From Promicromonospora iranensis (lineage in GTDB: Bacteria; Actinomycetota; Actinomycetes; Actinomycetales; Cellulomonadaceae), in contig NZ_JAJQQP010000003.1 in the NCBI RefSeq assembly GCF_028994805.1, positions 1 through 33,134 of the forward strand: 33,134 nt of DNA. The letters run 5' to 3'. Shown here piece by piece: positions 1 through 9,225 of this stretch (positions within the stretch are counted from its first letter, which is position 1; each line of letters begins with the position of its first letter). The notes beneath the pieces were generated by a model. The model was not told the DNA's origin and ran no database searches. It worked only from the letters and a program-made list of their open reading frames with translations. A program made the position numbers and the translations under genes.

Positions 1-127
1 TACGCGTCCACTATGCGGTTCCCGAGTCACGGGCACCACACCCACCACCCACCCACTGTCGGGCCCCGTTCCACGGGATTCTGACAGACCGGGCAGGGGT
101 TTGGTCGGGTGTTGCCTTCTCGATAGC
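1..127 (+). other. 23S-5S rRNA internal spacer
   Basis: This stretch lies directly upstream of the 5S rRNA and codes for nothing recognisable. The early segment GTCCACTATGCGGTT (about positions 6-20) is of the kind usually found in actinobacterial 23S-5S spacers, so the 23S gene most likely ends just before the window. The 23S end itself is not visible, so this is inferred from position and from the 5S that follows. Confidence 0.55.
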
Positions 128-128
128 G

Positions 129-246
129 TTACGGTGGTCATAGCGTGGGGGAAACGCCCGGTCCCATTCCGAACCCGGAAGCTCAGCCCTACAGCGCCGA
201 TGGTACTGCCCTGGAGACGGGGTGGGAGAGTAGGACGCCGCCGGAC
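129..246 (+). rRNA. rrf: 5S ribosomal RNA
   Basis: About 118 nt with the usual 5S landmarks: a 5' strand TTACGGTGGTC, the loop region CCCGGTCCCATTCCGAACC, then GGTACTGC and a GGGAGAGTAGG segment near the 3' end. Positions 132-137 pair with 238-243 to close helix I (one G-U pair). It is the last gene of an rRNA operon and is followed by a very strong hairpin at 259-310. The exact mature ends are estimated from helix I and may be off by one or two bases. Confidence 0.95.
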
Positions 247-258
247 AACCATTCCCAG

Positions 259-310
259 CAGGGGGTGGAACCAGCACAACCCACACGGGTGGTGCTGGTT
301 CCACCCCCTG
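259..310 (+). terminator. rRNA operon terminator hairpin
   Basis: Positions 259-277 are perfectly complementary to 292-310 (19 bp). After one unpaired step the stem continues with CCC (280-282) against GGG (287-289), with an ACAC tetraloop. There is no T-tract on the plus side. The location 13 nt after the 5S gene makes an rRNA terminator, with possible RNase processing, the natural reading. Confidence 0.85.
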
Positions 311-472
311 ACTGCATTCCCCAGGGGCAGCCCCACCGCGCGCGGGCCCAGATGCACCGGCCTACACGGACAGCACAGCGGCGTCCGTTCAGGAGCGGGG
401 AATGGTCTGCGCGTTGCAGAGATTTCACAGCCGACGGGCGGGAATCCGGGCGATCGAACGCCGTCCGGAGAC

Positions 473-486
473 TAGACTGGCGGCCA
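473..486 (+). promoter_or_regulatory. -10 element of a leaderless gatC promoter
   Basis: TAGACT (473-478) is followed by 7 nt and then the gatC ATG at 486, so transcription is expected to start at or next to the A of the start codon. No Shine-Dalgarno sequence sits at normal spacing before the ATG. A clear -35 hexamer is not seen. Leaderless mRNAs are common in actinobacteria; here it is an inference from spacing. Confidence 0.55.
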
Positions 487-782
487 TGTCCACCATCTCC
501 CGTGACGAGGTTGCGCGCGTGGCTGCGCTGGCACGGATCGACCTGCGACCCGACGAGGTCGCGCGCCTGGCCGGCGAGCTCGACGTGATCGTCGAGTCCG
601 TCGCTCGTGTGAGCGAGGTCGCTACCGCAGACGTGCCGGCAACCAGCCACCCCCTCCCGCTGACGAACGTGTTCCGAGACGACGTACCGGAGCCCGCCCT
701 GCCGATCCAGGACGTACTGGCCGGCGCCCCGCAGCAGGAGAACGGGCGGTTCGCCGTCCCGCAGATCCTCGGCGAAGAGTGA
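486..782 (+). CDS. gatC: Asp/Glu-tRNA(Asn/Gln) amidotransferase subunit C
   Basis: A 98-residue protein beginning [20 protein letters not shown], the typical GatC opening. GatC is the small belt subunit that clamps GatA to GatB in the GatCAB complex, which converts Glu-tRNA(Gln) (and Asp-tRNA(Asn)) to the amide form in the cytoplasm. The later segment with [14 protein letters not shown] is the conserved GatC region with proline and Asp residues that packs on GatA. The reading frame is open upstream to 402, but the family N-terminus and the -10 spacing both place the start at ATG 486. The stop overlaps the next start (TGATG at 780-784), which shows translational coupling with gatA. Confidence 0.95.
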   Translation: MSTISRDEVARVAALARIDLRPDEVARLAGELDVIVESVARVSEVATADVPATSHPLPLTNVFRDDVPEPALPIQDVLAGAPQQENGRFAVPQILGEE

Positions 783-2323
783 TGGGAACCAACGACATGA
801 CACAGGACATCACCCGACTCAGCGCGTCCGACCTCGCGTCCGCGCTGAGGAACAAGGACGTCACCAGCGTCGAGGCCACGCAGGCCCACCTGGACCGTAT
901 CGCCGCCGTCGACGGGGACCTGCACGCGTTCCTGCACGTCTCCTCCGAGGAGGCGCTGGCGACCGCCGCCGAGGTCGACGCGCAGCGCGCCGCCGGCGCG
1001 GAGCTGCACCTGCTCGCCGGTGTGCCCATCGCGGTCAAGGACGTCGTGGTCACCAAGGGGCTGCCCACGACCGCCGGGTCGAAGATCCTCGAGGGTTGGA
1101 TCCCGCCGTACGACGCGACGCTCGTCGAGCGCATCAAGGCCGCCGGCCTGCCGATCCTCGGCAAGACCAACATGGACGAGTTCGCCATGGGCTCCTCGAC
1201 CGAGCACTCGGCGTACGGCAACACCAAGAACCCGTGGGACCTCGACCGTATCCCCGGTGGGTCCGGGGGCGGCTCCGCGGCCGCGGTCGCCGGCTTCGAG
1301 GCACCGCTCGCGATCGGCACCGACACGGGTGGCTCGATCCGCCAGCCGGGTGCCGTCACCGGCACCGTCGGCGTGAAGCCCACCTACGGTGGTGTCTCCC
1401 GGTACGGCCTGATCGCCATGGCGTCCTCGCTCGACCAGGCAGGCCCGGTGACCCGTTCGGTGCTCGACGCGGCGCTGCTGCACGAGCTGATCGGCGGGCA
1501 CGACCCGCACGACTCGACGTCGATCGACGAGCCGGTTCCCGGCGTCGTCGCGGCTGCTCAGCAGGGTGCCCAGGGCGACCTGAAGGGTGTGCGCGTCGGT
1601 GTCGTCAAGGAGCTGTCCGGTGAGGGCTACCAGGCCGGCGTGTCCGCGCGGTTCGACGAGTCGCTCGACCAGCTGCGTGCCCTGGGCGCCGAGATCGTCG
1701 AGGTCTCGTGCCCCAGCTTCGGCTACGCGCTGGACGCCTATTACCTGATCATGCCCGCCGAGGCCTCCAGCAACCTGGCCAAGTTCGACGGCATGCGGTT
1801 CGGCCTGCGGGTCGAGCCCGCCGAAGGCCCGGTCACCGCGGAGCGCGTCATGGGCGCCACGCGCGGGGCGGGCTTCGGCGACGAGGTCAAGCGCCGCGTC
1901 ATCCTCGGCACGTACGCGCTCTCCGCCGGCTACTACGACGCCTACTACGGCAGCGCGCAGAAGGTCCGCACGCTGATCCAGCGCGACTTCGCCGCGGCGT
2001 TCGAGCAGGCCGACGTGCTGGTCTCGCCCACGGCGCCGACCACCGCGTTCAAGTTCGGCGAGAAGCTCGACGACCCGCTCGCGATGTACCTCAACGACAT
2101 CGCGACCATCCCCGCGAACCTCGCGGGCGTGCCGGGCATGTCCCTGCCGAACGGCCTGTCCGACGACGGCCTGCCCGTCGGGTTCCAGATCCTGGCGCCC
2201 GCCAAGGCCGACGACCGGCTGTACCGCGTGGGCGCTGCCCTCGAGGCGGCCCTCGAGTCGCGCTGGGGCGGCCCCCTCCTGAACCAGGCACCCGAACTCA
2301 AGACCACGGAGCTCGCCCGATGA
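782..2323 (+). CDS. gatA: Asp/Glu-tRNA(Asn/Gln) amidotransferase subunit A
   Basis: The glutaminase/amidase subunit of GatCAB, 513 residues from ATG 782. It releases ammonia from glutamine and channels it to GatB. The amidase-signature catalytic triad is visible: K86 in PIAVKD, S161 in the [14 protein letters not shown] loop and the nucleophile S185 in [12 protein letters not shown]. The spacings of 75 and 24 residues match those known for Staphylococcus GatA. The start is uncertain: ATG 782 overlaps the gatC stop, but ATG 797 ([14 protein letters not shown]) looks more like the usual N-terminus and has GGGA 9 nt upstream. A GTG at 779 is also in frame. The stop TGA overlaps the gatB ATG (2320-2323). 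Confidence 0.95.
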   Translation: MGTNDMTQDITRLSASDLASALRNKDVTSVEATQAHLDRIAAVDGDLHAFLHVSSEEALATAAEVDAQRAAGAELHLLAGVPIAVKDVVVTKGLPTTAGSKILEGWIPPYDATLVERIKAAGLPILGKTNMDEFAMGSSTEHSAYGNTKNPWDLDRIPGGSGGGSAAAVAGFEAPLAIGTDTGGSIRQPGAVTGTVGVKPTYGGVSRYGLIAMASSLDQAGPVTRSVLDAALLHELIGGHDPHDSTSIDEPVPGVVAAAQQGAQGDLKGVRVGVVKELSGEGYQAGVSARFDESLDQLRALGAEIVEVSCPSFGYALDAYYLIMPAEASSNLAKFDGMRFGLRVEPAEGPVTAERVMGATRGAGFGDEVKRRVILGTYALSAGYYDAYYGSAQKVRTLIQRDFAAAFEQADVLVSPTAPTTAFKFGEKLDDPLAMYLNDIATIPANLAGVPGMSLPNGLSDDGLPVGFQILAPAKADDRLYRVGAALEAALESRWGGPLLNQAPELKTTELAR

Positions 2324-3831
2324 CCGCCGCAACGACGACCGGACTGGTCGCCTACGAGGACGCCGTCCGCCGCTACGACCCGGTGCTGGGCATCGAGGTC
2401 CACGTGGAGCTCGGCACGCTCACCAAGATGTTCTGCGCGGCCGAGGTCGCGTACGGCGGCGAGCCCAACACCCAGGTCACCCCGGTGAGCCTCGGGCTGC
2501 CGGGCGCCCTGCCGGTGGTCAACGGCAAGGCGGTCGAGTACGCGATCCGGATCGGTCTCGCGCTGAACTGCTCCATCGCGGAGAGCTGCCGCTTCGCCCG
2601 GAAGAACTACTTCTACCCGGACGTCCCGAAGAACTTCCAGACGTCGCAGTACGACGAGCCCATCGCCTTCGACGGCTGGATCGACATCGAGCTGGACGAC
2701 GGCGAGGTGTTCCGCGTCGAGATCGAGCGCGCGCACATGGAGGAGGACGCCGGCAAGAACACCCACGTGGGTGGCGCGACCGGCCGCATCCAGGGCGCCG
2801 AGTACTCGCTCGTCGACTACAACCGCGCGGGCATCCCGCTCGTCGAGATCGTGACCCGGCCCATCGAGGGCGCCGGCGAGCGTGCTCCCGAGGTGGCGCG
2901 CGCCTACGTGCAGACGTTGCGTGACATCTTCCGCACGCTCGACGTCTCCGAGGCCAAGATGGAACGCGGGAACGTCCGTGCGGACGTGAACCTGTCCCTC
3001 CGGCCGACGCCGGAGTCGCCTCTCGGCACGCGTACCGAGACCAAGAACGTCAACTCCTTCCGCTCGATCGAGCGCGCCGTGCGCTACGAGGTGTCCCGCC
3101 AGGCGGGCGTGCTCGACGCCGGGCTGACGGTCATCCAGGAGACGCGCCACTTCCACGAGGAGGACGGCACGACGTCGTCGGGCCGCGTGAAGTCGGACGC
3201 CGAGGACTACCGCTACTTCCCCGAGCCCGACCTGGTGCCCGTGGCGCCGAGCCGCGAGTGGGTCGAGGAGATCCGGGCGACGCTCCCGGAGATGCCGGTG
3301 GCGCGCCGCCGTCGGCTCCAGACGGAGTGGGGTTACGCCGACGCCGAGATGCGCGACGTCGTCAACGCGGGTGCCATGGACCTCATCGAGGCGACCGTTG
3401 CCGCGGGCACGAGCGCCGCGGGCGCGCGCAAGTGGTGGATGGGCGAGCTGGCTCGCCGTGCCAACCAGGACGAGGTAGCGCTCGAGGCGCTGGCGGTGAC
3501 CCCGGAGCAGATCGCACAGCTCCAGGGACTCGTGGACTCGGGCCGGCTCAACGACAAGCTTGCCCGCCAGGTGCTCGACGGCGTGCTCGCCGGCGAGGGC
3601 GACCCGGAGGCGGTCGTGGCGGCCCGCGGCCTGGAGATCGTGTCCGACGACGGCCCGCTGCTGGCCGCCATCGACGAGGCGCTGGCCGCCCAGCCCGACA
3701 TCGTCGAGAAGGTCCGCGGTGGCAACCAGGGGCCGATCGGCGCGATCATCGGCGCCGTCATGAAGGCGACGAAGGGCCAGGCCGACGCGAAGCGGGTGCG
3801 CGAGCTGGTGCTGGATCGGATCGGCTCGTGA
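2320..3831 (+). CDS. gatB: Asp/Glu-tRNA(Asn/Gln) amidotransferase subunit B
   Basis: A 503-residue GatB, the subunit that binds the mischarged tRNA and phosphorylates then amidates the glutamyl or aspartyl group. The N-terminal catalytic cradle starts with [14 protein letters not shown] and includes [21 protein letters not shown] and the [18 protein letters not shown] segment typical of GatB. The last ~150 residues form the helical and YqeY-like tail that grips the tRNA elbow, ending [21 protein letters not shown] (seen around 3733-3790). The upstream part of the long open frame is only the gatA shadow; ATG 2320 overlaps the gatA stop. Last gene of gatCAB proper; the following acetyltransferase starts 22 nt later. 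Confidence 0.95.
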   Translation: MTAATTTGLVAYEDAVRRYDPVLGIEVHVELGTLTKMFCAAEVAYGGEPNTQVTPVSLGLPGALPVVNGKAVEYAIRIGLALNCSIAESCRFARKNYFYPDVPKNFQTSQYDEPIAFDGWIDIELDDGEVFRVEIERAHMEEDAGKNTHVGGATGRIQGAEYSLVDYNRAGIPLVEIVTRPIEGAGERAPEVARAYVQTLRDIFRTLDVSEAKMERGNVRADVNLSLRPTPESPLGTRTETKNVNSFRSIERAVRYEVSRQAGVLDAGLTVIQETRHFHEEDGTTSSGRVKSDAEDYRYFPEPDLVPVAPSREWVEEIRATLPEMPVARRRRLQTEWGYADAEMRDVVNAGAMDLIEATVAAGTSAAGARKWWMGELARRANQDEVALEALAVTPEQIAQLQGLVDSGRLNDKLARQVLDGVLAGEGDPEAVVAARGLEIVSDDGPLLAAIDEALAAQPDIVEKVRGGNQGPIGAIIGAVMKATKGQADAKRVRELVLDRIGS

Positions 3832-3853
3832 GACAAGGTTCGAGGTCGGAGAA

Positions 3854-4441
3854 GTGACCCGCGGGCCCCTCCTGCACGGCGAGATGATGCGGTTGCGCCC
3901 CATCGAGGCGCGCGATGCGGAACGCCTGTGGGAGGCGGTGCAGGATCCGGAGGGAACCCGGTTGACCGGCACCACCGCCACGTTCACGCGCGAGCAGATC
4001 GCGGAGTGGGCGAGCACGGTGAGCGACCGGCCCGGCCGGTACGACTGGGCGATCTGCCCCGCCGCGGAGCGGGACGGCAAGCCGGTCAGCGACGAGATGA
4101 TCGGCGAGATCGTGCTCAACGACCTCGACGAGGACGTCCGCTCGGCGAACCTCCGGCTCCAGCTGCTGCCGAACTACCGGGGCCGCGGGTACGGCCGGGA
4201 GGCCATCCTCGAGGTGCTCCGGTTCGCCTTCGACGGTGTCGACGGCGAACCGGGGCCCGGCCTGCACCGGGTGAGCCTGGACGTGCTCAGCATCAACCCG
4301 CGCGCGCAGGCTCTGTACGAGTCGCTCGGCTTCCGTGAGGAGGGGCGCCTGCGGGACATCTACCGCGACGGCGACACCTGGGCCGACGCCGTGGTGATGA
4401 GCATTCTCGAGGACGAGTACCGGGCGATGTCGCGGACGTAG
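3854..4441 (+). CDS. GNAT N-acetyltransferase (RimJ/RimL-like)
   Basis: A 195-residue GNAT-fold acetyltransferase. It opens with LHGEMMRLRPIEARDAERLWE, the start typical of the Acetyltransf_3 (RimJ/RimL/SpeG-like) group. The acetyl-CoA pyrophosphate loop is seen as NYRGRGYGREA (Q/RxxGxG/A), and the C-terminal signature is INPRAQALYESLGFREEGRLRD. Such proteins acetylate the N-termini of proteins, amino groups of polyamines, or small toxic amines; the substrate cannot be read here. The start is GTG 3854, preceded by GAGGT at 3842-3846. It lies 22 nt after gatB and may be co-transcribed with gatCAB, although no functional link is evident. Confidence 0.85.
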   Translation: MTRGPLLHGEMMRLRPIEARDAERLWEAVQDPEGTRLTGTTATFTREQIAEWASTVSDRPGRYDWAICPAAERDGKPVSDEMIGEIVLNDLDEDVRSANLRLQLLPNYRGRGYGREAILEVLRFAFDGVDGEPGPGLHRVSLDVLSINPRAQALYESLGFREEGRLRDIYRDGDTWADAVVMSILEDEYRAMSRT

Positions 4442-4487
4442 GACGGCACTGGCGTCGAGGTCCGCCCGGTCGAGCTACCGGCTGAGG

Positions 4488-4961
4488 CTACGGGCCGCCC
4501 GTGATGTAGGCGGTCAGCTGGTCCCGCTCGGCCTGGACCTCGGCGATCCGGTGCTTGACCACGTCGCCGATGCTCACGATCCCGGTGAGCCGGGCGTCCA
4601 CGAGCACGGGGACGTGCCGCACGCGGTGCTCCGTCATGACGGGCATCAGTTCGTCGAGGGTGGCCTCGGGCCCACAGGTGTGCACGGCGGCGGTCATGAT
4701 CGCCGCCACCGGGCCGTCCAGGACACCGTCGCCGTCCGAGTGCAGCCGGCGGACGACGTCGCGCTCGCTGACGATCCCGTCGACACGCACACCGTCGTCG
4801 GACACGACCACCGCGCCGATACCGTGCTGGGCCAGAAGGGCGAGCAGGTCGCGCACGCTCCGGTCCCTGGCGATGGTGACCACTGTGCTGCCCTTGCGTC
4901 GCAATGCTTCTGTCACTCGCATTCGAGCACCCCCGTCGCTGCGCGCCGGAGACCGCGTCAT
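4488..4961 (-). CDS. CBS domain-containing protein
   Basis: A 157-residue soluble protein made of two CBS domains: about residues 14-75 (VTIARDRSVRDLLALLAQHGIGAVVVSDD...IVSERDVVRRL) and 85-145 (MTAAVHTCGPEATLDELMPVMTEHRVRHVPV...GIVSIGDVVKHRI). CBS pairs bind adenine nucleotides and act as energy or ligand sensors; stand-alone versions like this have no catalytic domain. The ATG at 4961 has an ideal AGGAG (plus-strand CTCCT 4968-4972) at 6 nt. An internal ATG at 4922 (MRVTEALRRKG) would still give both domains and is closer to homologous starts. It converges on the GNAT gene and has no obvious partner in the neighbourhood. Confidence 0.88.
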   Translation of the reverse strand: MTRSPARSDGGARMRVTEALRRKGSTVVTIARDRSVRDLLALLAQHGIGAVVVSDDGVRVDGIVSERDVVRRLHSDGDGVLDGPVAAIMTAAVHTCGPEATLDELMPVMTEHRVRHVPVLVDARLTGIVSIGDVVKHRIAEVQAERDQLTAYITGGP

Positions 4962-5040
4962 TGCGGGCTCCTGCTACGACGGTACGGCACCGGGTGAGGT
5001 TCAGGTAGGGGCAGTCCGGCCGCCGTCGGGCCGGGCCGAA

Positions 5041-5076
5041 GGGACGGGATGCGCCGCCGCTGACGCATCCCGTCCC
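5041..5076 (-). terminator. terminator of the xylanase gene
   Basis: Positions 5041-5053 (GGGACGGGATGCG) pair perfectly with 5064-5076 (13 bp) around a 10-nt loop. It lies 23 nt beyond the xylanase stop on the minus strand. There is no long T-tract, as often in high-GC actinobacteria. Confidence 0.8.
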
Positions 5077-5098
5077 GGCTATCGGGGCCCGTGCTTCG

Positions 5099-6097
5099 TC
5101 AGCACGTGGCCGTCGGCAGTGTGTTGCTGCCGTTCTTGTAGACGGTGATCCCGAAGCTGTTGCCCGAGCCGTTCGGCGTGGCGGTGAGCGTGCCGGTGCT
5201 GCCCGTGACGTTGGCGTTCCAGCTGTTCTGCAAGGACTGTCCACCAGAGAGATTGATCCTGGTGGTCCAGCTGCTGGTGCCGCTGACCGAGAGGTTCACG
5301 TTGAACCGGTCGCCCCACTCCTGCCCCCTCGTGACGTTGACGGTGCAGGAGGTGCCGCCACCGCCGCCTCCTCCTCCACCACCGGACGAGCCGACCGTGA
5401 TGTTCGAGCTACCGCTGCTCTGGTAGCCCTCCGTGGCCATGATCTGGTAGTCGTGGTTGCCGAGGTTCATGCCCCGCGACGCCCAGGCGTCGAAGTGGTT
5501 GCCGGCGGAGATGGTGCCGCCGGTGCGCTTCTGCTGCCGCACGCTCCAGTACTGCGGGAACGTCGAGTTGTCGCCCTCGATCGACGGCTTGTTGTAGCGC
5601 ATCGTCTTGTAGATGTCGTAGGTGCCGCCGTCCGTCGTGACGGTGCCCTGGAACTCACCGGTGGGTCGGTAGGTGCCCCAGTTGTCGACCACGTAGTACT
5701 CGACCAGCGGGCTCCTGGTCCATCCGTAGAGCGTGAGGTAGGAGTTGCCGGACGGGTTGAACGTGCCCGAGTAGGTCACGTTCCGACGGGCGCCCGTGGC
5801 CCAGCCCTTGCCGGCCACGAAGTTGCCGGTGTTGCGCCACTGGGTGGAGTAGTTGCCGTTCGACCCGAGGTTCATCGAGACGGTTCCGGGGGCGTCGGTC
5901 CAGAACGAGTAGAAGTACCCGCCGTGGTTGCCGGTCTCGTTGCGGTCGACCGCCGCCGCGGGGACGGAGGTGGCCACCATCCCGGCCGCGAGCAGCGCCA
6001 CCGTGGCACCGATCCCGGACAGCATGCGGAGCAGGCGGCCTCGGACGGGAGGGTCGGATCGCGTAGCAAACGATTTCGTAGTAAACGTTTTCGCCAT
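5099..6097 (-). CDS. secreted endo-1,4-beta-xylanase, GH11 with CBM2
   Basis: A 332-residue exported enzyme that cuts the xylan backbone. Residues 1-49 form a signal peptide: basic start, hydrophobic core around 27-43, likely cleavage after VPAAA. The GH11 jelly roll spans about 50-236. The nucleophile is E133 in [12 protein letters not shown] and the acid/base is E223 in [10 protein letters not shown]; the thumb is the [18 protein letters not shown] region. A linker with ten consecutive glycines (239-248) leads to a CBM2-type binding module (251-332) bounded by Cys251 and Cys332, with Trp261, 277 and 293 as candidate xylan contacts. The start is ATG 6097, with GAGGTG upstream on the minus strand. 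The frame is open further upstream (to 6244), but that part does not resemble a signal peptide. The first dozen codons are AT-rich and repeated (see separate entry). Confidence 0.95.
   Translation of the reverse strand: MAKTFTTKSFATRSDPPVRGRLLRMLSGIGATVALLAAGMVATSVPAAAVDRNETGNHGGYFYSFWTDAPGTVSMNLGSNGNYSTQWRNTGNFVAGKGWATGARRNVTYSGTFNPSGNSYLTLYGWTRSPLVEYYVVDNWGTYRPTGEFQGTVTTDGGTYDIYKTMRYNKPSIEGDNSTFPQYWSVRQQKRTGGTISAGNHFDAWASRGMNLGNHDYQIMATEGYQSSGSSNITVGSSGGGGGGGGGGTSCTVNVTRGQEWGDRFNVNLSVSGTSSWTTRINLSGGQSLQNSWNANVTGSTGTLTATPNGSGNSFGITVYKNGSNTLPTATC
6062..6096 (-). promoter_or_regulatory. tandem AAACGTTT-like boxes inside the xylanase start
   Basis: Read on the minus strand, the codons right after ATG contain CGAAAACGTTTACT and then ACGAAATCGTTTGCT, a near-perfect 15-bp direct repeat. 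Each copy holds a palindrome-like core (AAACGTTT; AAATCGTTT) with a central CG, the form typical of LacI-family operators. At protein level it gives the repeat [10 protein letters not shown]. The AAA, TTT, ACT and GCT codons contrast with the GC-rich usage around them. A roadblock-type operator is an inference. Confidence 0.4.
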
Positions 6098-6471
6098 GTC
6101 GCACCTCGTTGTACGTAGCAGTGAGCGGATACGTGCGTGACTCCACGCGTGACGTTCGGGTCCCGAACAGCGGCGTCCAGGTGACCGGCGTCCTCGCAGG
6201 CAGGTCCCGATATGTTTCGACGTCAGGCGCCTGCCGGTAGACAAGTGTGCACACGGCGGATGGCCGGGTCAAGGGTCCGGCCACGGCTCTTTCTGCCCCG
6301 GAGCGGCAGAGGCCGGGTGGGGCGCCACGGTGTCGTGAACGCGCGCGGTACCACAGCGCGGGTCACCTTGTGGACGCCCGGTGTCCGACGCCGCGGACCG
6401 GAGGTAGCGTGCAGAAGCCGCTCACCCTCGTATGGCGCGCGGCCATCCAGCATCGAAGGAGCTGAACAGTC
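6098..6471. other. divergent intergenic region, xylanase / ilvD
   Basis: This 374-bp gene-free stretch must carry promoters in both directions. On the minus side it holds the GAGGTG ribosome site of the xylanase and the palindrome at 6154-6168. On the plus side it ends with GAAGGAG before ilvD, and TAGCGT at 6405-6410 is a weak -10 candidate for ilvD. I see no RNA gene, repeat element or convincing small ORF in it. Confidence 0.5.
6154..6168. promoter_or_regulatory. 15-bp perfect palindrome upstream of the xylanase
   Basis: GTTCGGG-T-CCCGAAC is a perfect 7-bp inverted repeat, centred about 64 nt upstream of the xylanase ATG. Its symmetry and place between the xylanase gene and ilvD suggest a transcription-factor site. 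The regulator is not identifiable. Confidence 0.4.
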
Positions 6472-8334
6472 ATGAGTCGTCCCCTGCGCTCCCGGACGTC
6501 CACCCACGGCCGCAACATGGCCGGAGCTCGCGCGCTGTGGCGCGCCACGGGCATGGGTTCCGAGGACTTCGGGAAGCCGATCATCGCGATCGCGAACTCG
6601 TACACGCAGTTCGTGCCGGGGCACGTACACCTCAAGGACATGGGCGACCTCGTGGCGTCGGCGATCCGCGAGGCCGGGGGCGTCGCCAAGGAGTTCAACA
6701 CGATCGCGGTCGACGACGGCATCGCGATGGGACACGCGGGCATGCTCTACTCCCTGCCGAGCCGGGACCTGATCGCGGACTCCGTGGAGTACATGGTGCA
6801 GGCGCACACCGCCGACGCGCTCGTCTGCATCTCGAACTGCGACAAGATCACGCCGGGCATGCTCAACGCCGCGCTGCGGCTGAACATCCCGGTGATCTTC
6901 GTGTCGGGTGGGCCCATGGAGGCCGGCAAGGCGGTGGTGGCCGACGGCGTCGCGAAGACTCCGCTGAACCTGATCAACGCGATCAACTACTCGGCGGACG
7001 AGAACGTGGACGACGCCGCGCTCGGCCTGGTCGAGGAGAACGCCTGCCCCACGTGCGGCTCGTGCTCCGGCATGTTCACCGCGAACTCGATGAACTGCCT
7101 CACCGAGGCGCTGGGGCTGTCGCTGCCGGGCAACGGCTCGACGCTCGCGACGCACGCCGCCCGCAAGGAGCTGTTCCTCGAGGCCGGCCGCACCATCGTC
7201 GACCTGGCCCGCCGGTACTACGAGGACGAGGACGACGGCGCCGCGCCGCGTGGCATCGCGACCAAGTCCGCCTTCGCCAACGCGATGACGCTCGACGTCG
7301 CCATGGGCGGCTCCACGAACACGGTGCTGCACATCCTCGCGGCGGCCCAGGAGGCGGAGGTCGACTTCACGCTCGCCGACATCGAGGACATCAGCCGCCG
7401 GGTGCCGTGCTTGTCGAAGGTCGCGCCGAACCACCCCGACTACCACATGGAGGACGTCCACCGGGCTGGTGGCATCCCCGCGCTGCTGGGCGAGCTCGAC
7501 CGGGGCGGCCTGCTGGACCACGACGTCACCTCGGTGCACACGCCCACGCTGCGCGCGTGGCTGGACGACTGGGACATCCGCAGTGGCAAGACCACCGAGC
7601 GGGCGCTCGGCCTGTTCCACGCGGCGCCCGGCGGTGTGCGCACCACCCAGGCGTTCTCCACGAACAACCAGTGGGAGTCGCTCGACACCGACGCCGCCGG
7701 CGGCTGCATCCGCGACGTCGAGCACGCGTACACCGTCGAGGGCGGGCTCGCCGTGCTGCGGGGCAACATCGCCGAGGACGGCGCCGTCTTCAAGACGGCA
7801 GGCGTCGACCCCGACGTGTTCCACTTCGTCGGCAAGGCGCTCGTCTGCGAGTCCCAGGACGAGGCGGTCGAGAAGATCCTGACCAAGCAGGTCGAGCCGG
7901 GCCATGTGGTGGTCGTGCGTTACGAGGGCCCTGCCGGCGGGCCCGGCATGCAGGAGATGCTCTACCCGACCTCGTACATCAAGGGACGCGGTCTGGGGAA
8001 GGTGGTCGCCCTGATCACCGACGGCCGGTTCTCCGGCGGGTCCAGCGGCATCTCGGTGGGCCACGTCTCCCCGGAGGCCGCGGCGGGCGGCACCATCGGC
8101 CTGATCGAGGACGGCGACGAGATCGAGATCGACGTCGACACCCGCCTGATCCGGGTCAACGTGCCGGACGAGGTGCTCGCCGAGCGCCGCGCCAAGATGG
8201 AGTCCTCCGAGCGGCCGTGGCAGCCCGTGGACCGCGACCGGTACGTGTCGCCGGCGCTGCAGGCCTACGCGGCACTGGCGACGTCGGCCGACCGGGGCGC
8301 CGTGCGGGACGTGGCACGCCTCCAGCGACGCTGA
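6472..8334 (+). CDS. ilvD: dihydroxy-acid dehydratase
   Basis: A 620-residue Fe-S dehydratase that turns 2,3-dihydroxy-3-methylbutanoate (or -pentanoate) into the 2-oxo acid, the penultimate step of valine and isoleucine synthesis. The family blocks are clear: [12 protein letters not shown] (Cys119 and Cys123), [19 protein letters not shown] (Cys192, 195, 198, 209), PGNGST, and near the C-terminus [20 protein letters not shown]. The length and the VPGHVHL block without an early Cys fit the long E. coli-like subgroup. ATG 6472 has GAAGGAG about 10 nt before it. It is transcribed alone: a strong hairpin follows at 8343-8373. It lies 16 kb from ilvBNC, so the pathway is split across this window. 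Confidence 0.96.
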   Translation: MSRPLRSRTSTHGRNMAGARALWRATGMGSEDFGKPIIAIANSYTQFVPGHVHLKDMGDLVASAIREAGGVAKEFNTIAVDDGIAMGHAGMLYSLPSRDLIADSVEYMVQAHTADALVCISNCDKITPGMLNAALRLNIPVIFVSGGPMEAGKAVVADGVAKTPLNLINAINYSADENVDDAALGLVEENACPTCGSCSGMFTANSMNCLTEALGLSLPGNGSTLATHAARKELFLEAGRTIVDLARRYYEDEDDGAAPRGIATKSAFANAMTLDVAMGGSTNTVLHILAAAQEAEVDFTLADIEDISRRVPCLSKVAPNHPDYHMEDVHRAGGIPALLGELDRGGLLDHDVTSVHTPTLRAWLDDWDIRSGKTTERALGLFHAAPGGVRTTQAFSTNNQWESLDTDAAGGCIRDVEHAYTVEGGLAVLRGNIAEDGAVFKTAGVDPDVFHFVGKALVCESQDEAVEKILTKQVEPGHVVVVRYEGPAGGPGMQEMLYPTSYIKGRGLGKVVALITDGRFSGGSSGISVGHVSPEAAAGGTIGLIEDGDEIEIDVDTRLIRVNVPDEVLAERRAKMESSERPWQPVDRDRYVSPALQAYAALATSADRGAVRDVARLQRR

Positions 8335-8342
8335 CCCGGCAC

Positions 8343-8373
8343 GGGCGCGGCACCCGGCGGTGGTGCCGCGCCC
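8343..8373 (+). terminator. ilvD terminator
   Basis: GGGCGCGGCAC (8343-8353) pairs perfectly with 8363-8373 (11 bp, 9-nt loop), starting 9 nt after the ilvD stop. No T-tract follows. Confidence 0.75.
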
Positions 8374-8464
8374 CGCACCCGCCCCCCCCGGCGGGCGAGG
8401 ACGTTCGAGTGTCGGTGTCTCGTGCCATGGTGGTGTCACCCGGACGACACACAGGGAGTGACTC

Positions 8465-9136
8465 ATGACCGACGCGATCACCGCCGCCGAGTTCACCGCG
8501 GAGCAGGGGACGGGTGACTGGCGTGTCCTGCGGAACTCCGCTCTCGCGCGCTTCACCACCGGCTCGTTCACCCGCGGTGTGCGGCTGGTCAGCCGAATCG
8601 GGGCGCTCGCGGAGGCCGCGAACCACCATCCGGACGTCGACCTGCGCTACGGCACCGTGACGGTGCGGACCTGGTCGCACGACGTCGACGGTCTGTCCGC
8701 GCGGGACGTCGCGCTCGCCCGGGAGATCTCCATGGCCGCCCGCGAGCTGGACGTCGCCGCGGACCCGGCAGGGGTGAGCGACGTCGTGCTGTGCATCGAC
8801 GCGACGAGCGGTCCCCAGGTGCAGGCGTTCTGGCAGGCGCTGCTGGGATACGACGCACAGGCGGAGTACTCGGGCAACGACGCCGCCGGGCGGCTGACCG
8901 ACCCGGACGGGCGGTTGCCCGCGATCTGGTTCCAGCAGTCCGACGAACGGCGCGAGCAGCGCAACCGTATCCACGTGGACGTGTGGGTGCCGTTCGACCA
9001 GGCCGAGCAGCGTGTGGCGGCGGCGCTCGCGGCGGGCGGCCGGCTGGTCACCGACGAGTTCGCCCCGTCCTGGTGGGTGCTGGCCGACGTCGAGGGCAAC
9101 GAGGCATGCGTCTGCACGTGGCAGGGCGAGTTCTGA
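8465..9136 (+). CDS. PCD-like / VOC (glyoxalase-like) fusion protein
   Basis: A 223-residue two-domain protein. Residues ~1-95 resemble pterin-4a-carbinolamine dehydratase: EAANHHPDVDLRYGTVTVRTWSHDVDGLSARD keeps the H-[HN]-P core, the aromatic residue, the later His and the Asp of the PCD signature (motif split here around residues 50-80). Residues ~103-223 form a VOC/glyoxalase-like domain (VVLCIDATSGPQVQAFWQALLGY ... RNRIHVDVWVP ... ADVEGNEACVC). PCD recycles the pterin cofactor or acts as a dimerisation partner; the VOC half may bind a small molecule or metal. The fusion is known in actinobacteria but its substrate is not established. ATG 8465 has AGGGAGTG just upstream. No operon partner is evident. 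Confidence 0.8.
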   Translation: MTDAITAAEFTAEQGTGDWRVLRNSALARFTTGSFTRGVRLVSRIGALAEAANHHPDVDLRYGTVTVRTWSHDVDGLSARDVALAREISMAARELDVAADPAGVSDVVLCIDATSGPQVQAFWQALLGYDAQAEYSGNDAAGRLTDPDGRLPAIWFQQSDERREQRNRIHVDVWVPFDQAEQRVAAALAAGGRLVTDEFAPSWWVLADVEGNEACVCTWQGEF

Positions 9137-9225
9137 CCGCTGCGGGGGACGCTCCCCGCGGGCGGTACGGGGTGCGGCGGCGCTCGGAGCTGCTCGTGAG
9201 ACCGGGGCGCTGCTCGTAAAACAGG

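Noticed and set aside
425-4119. Long minus-strand open frames (425-2332 and 1945-4119) opposite gatCAB
   Set aside because: They are antisense shadows of strongly conserved genes in GC-rich DNA; the translations are Arg/Gly/Ala/His-rich with no family motif.
5344-5384. Poly-glycine codon run in the xylanase as a slippage error
   Set aside because: A Gly-rich linker between GH11 and CBM2 is normal and the frame continues correctly into the binding module, so there is no sign of a frameshift.
6409-6465. Short ORF (VQKPLTLVWRAAIQHRRS) before ilvD as a second attenuator leader
   Set aside because: Its GTG overlaps the only -10 candidate, it has no run of Ile/Leu/Val codons, and no terminator hairpin lies between it and ilvD.
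6223-8571. 782-residue minus-strand open frame across ilvD
   Set aside because: Antisense to the unmistakable ilvD frame; low-complexity composition and no recognisable domain.
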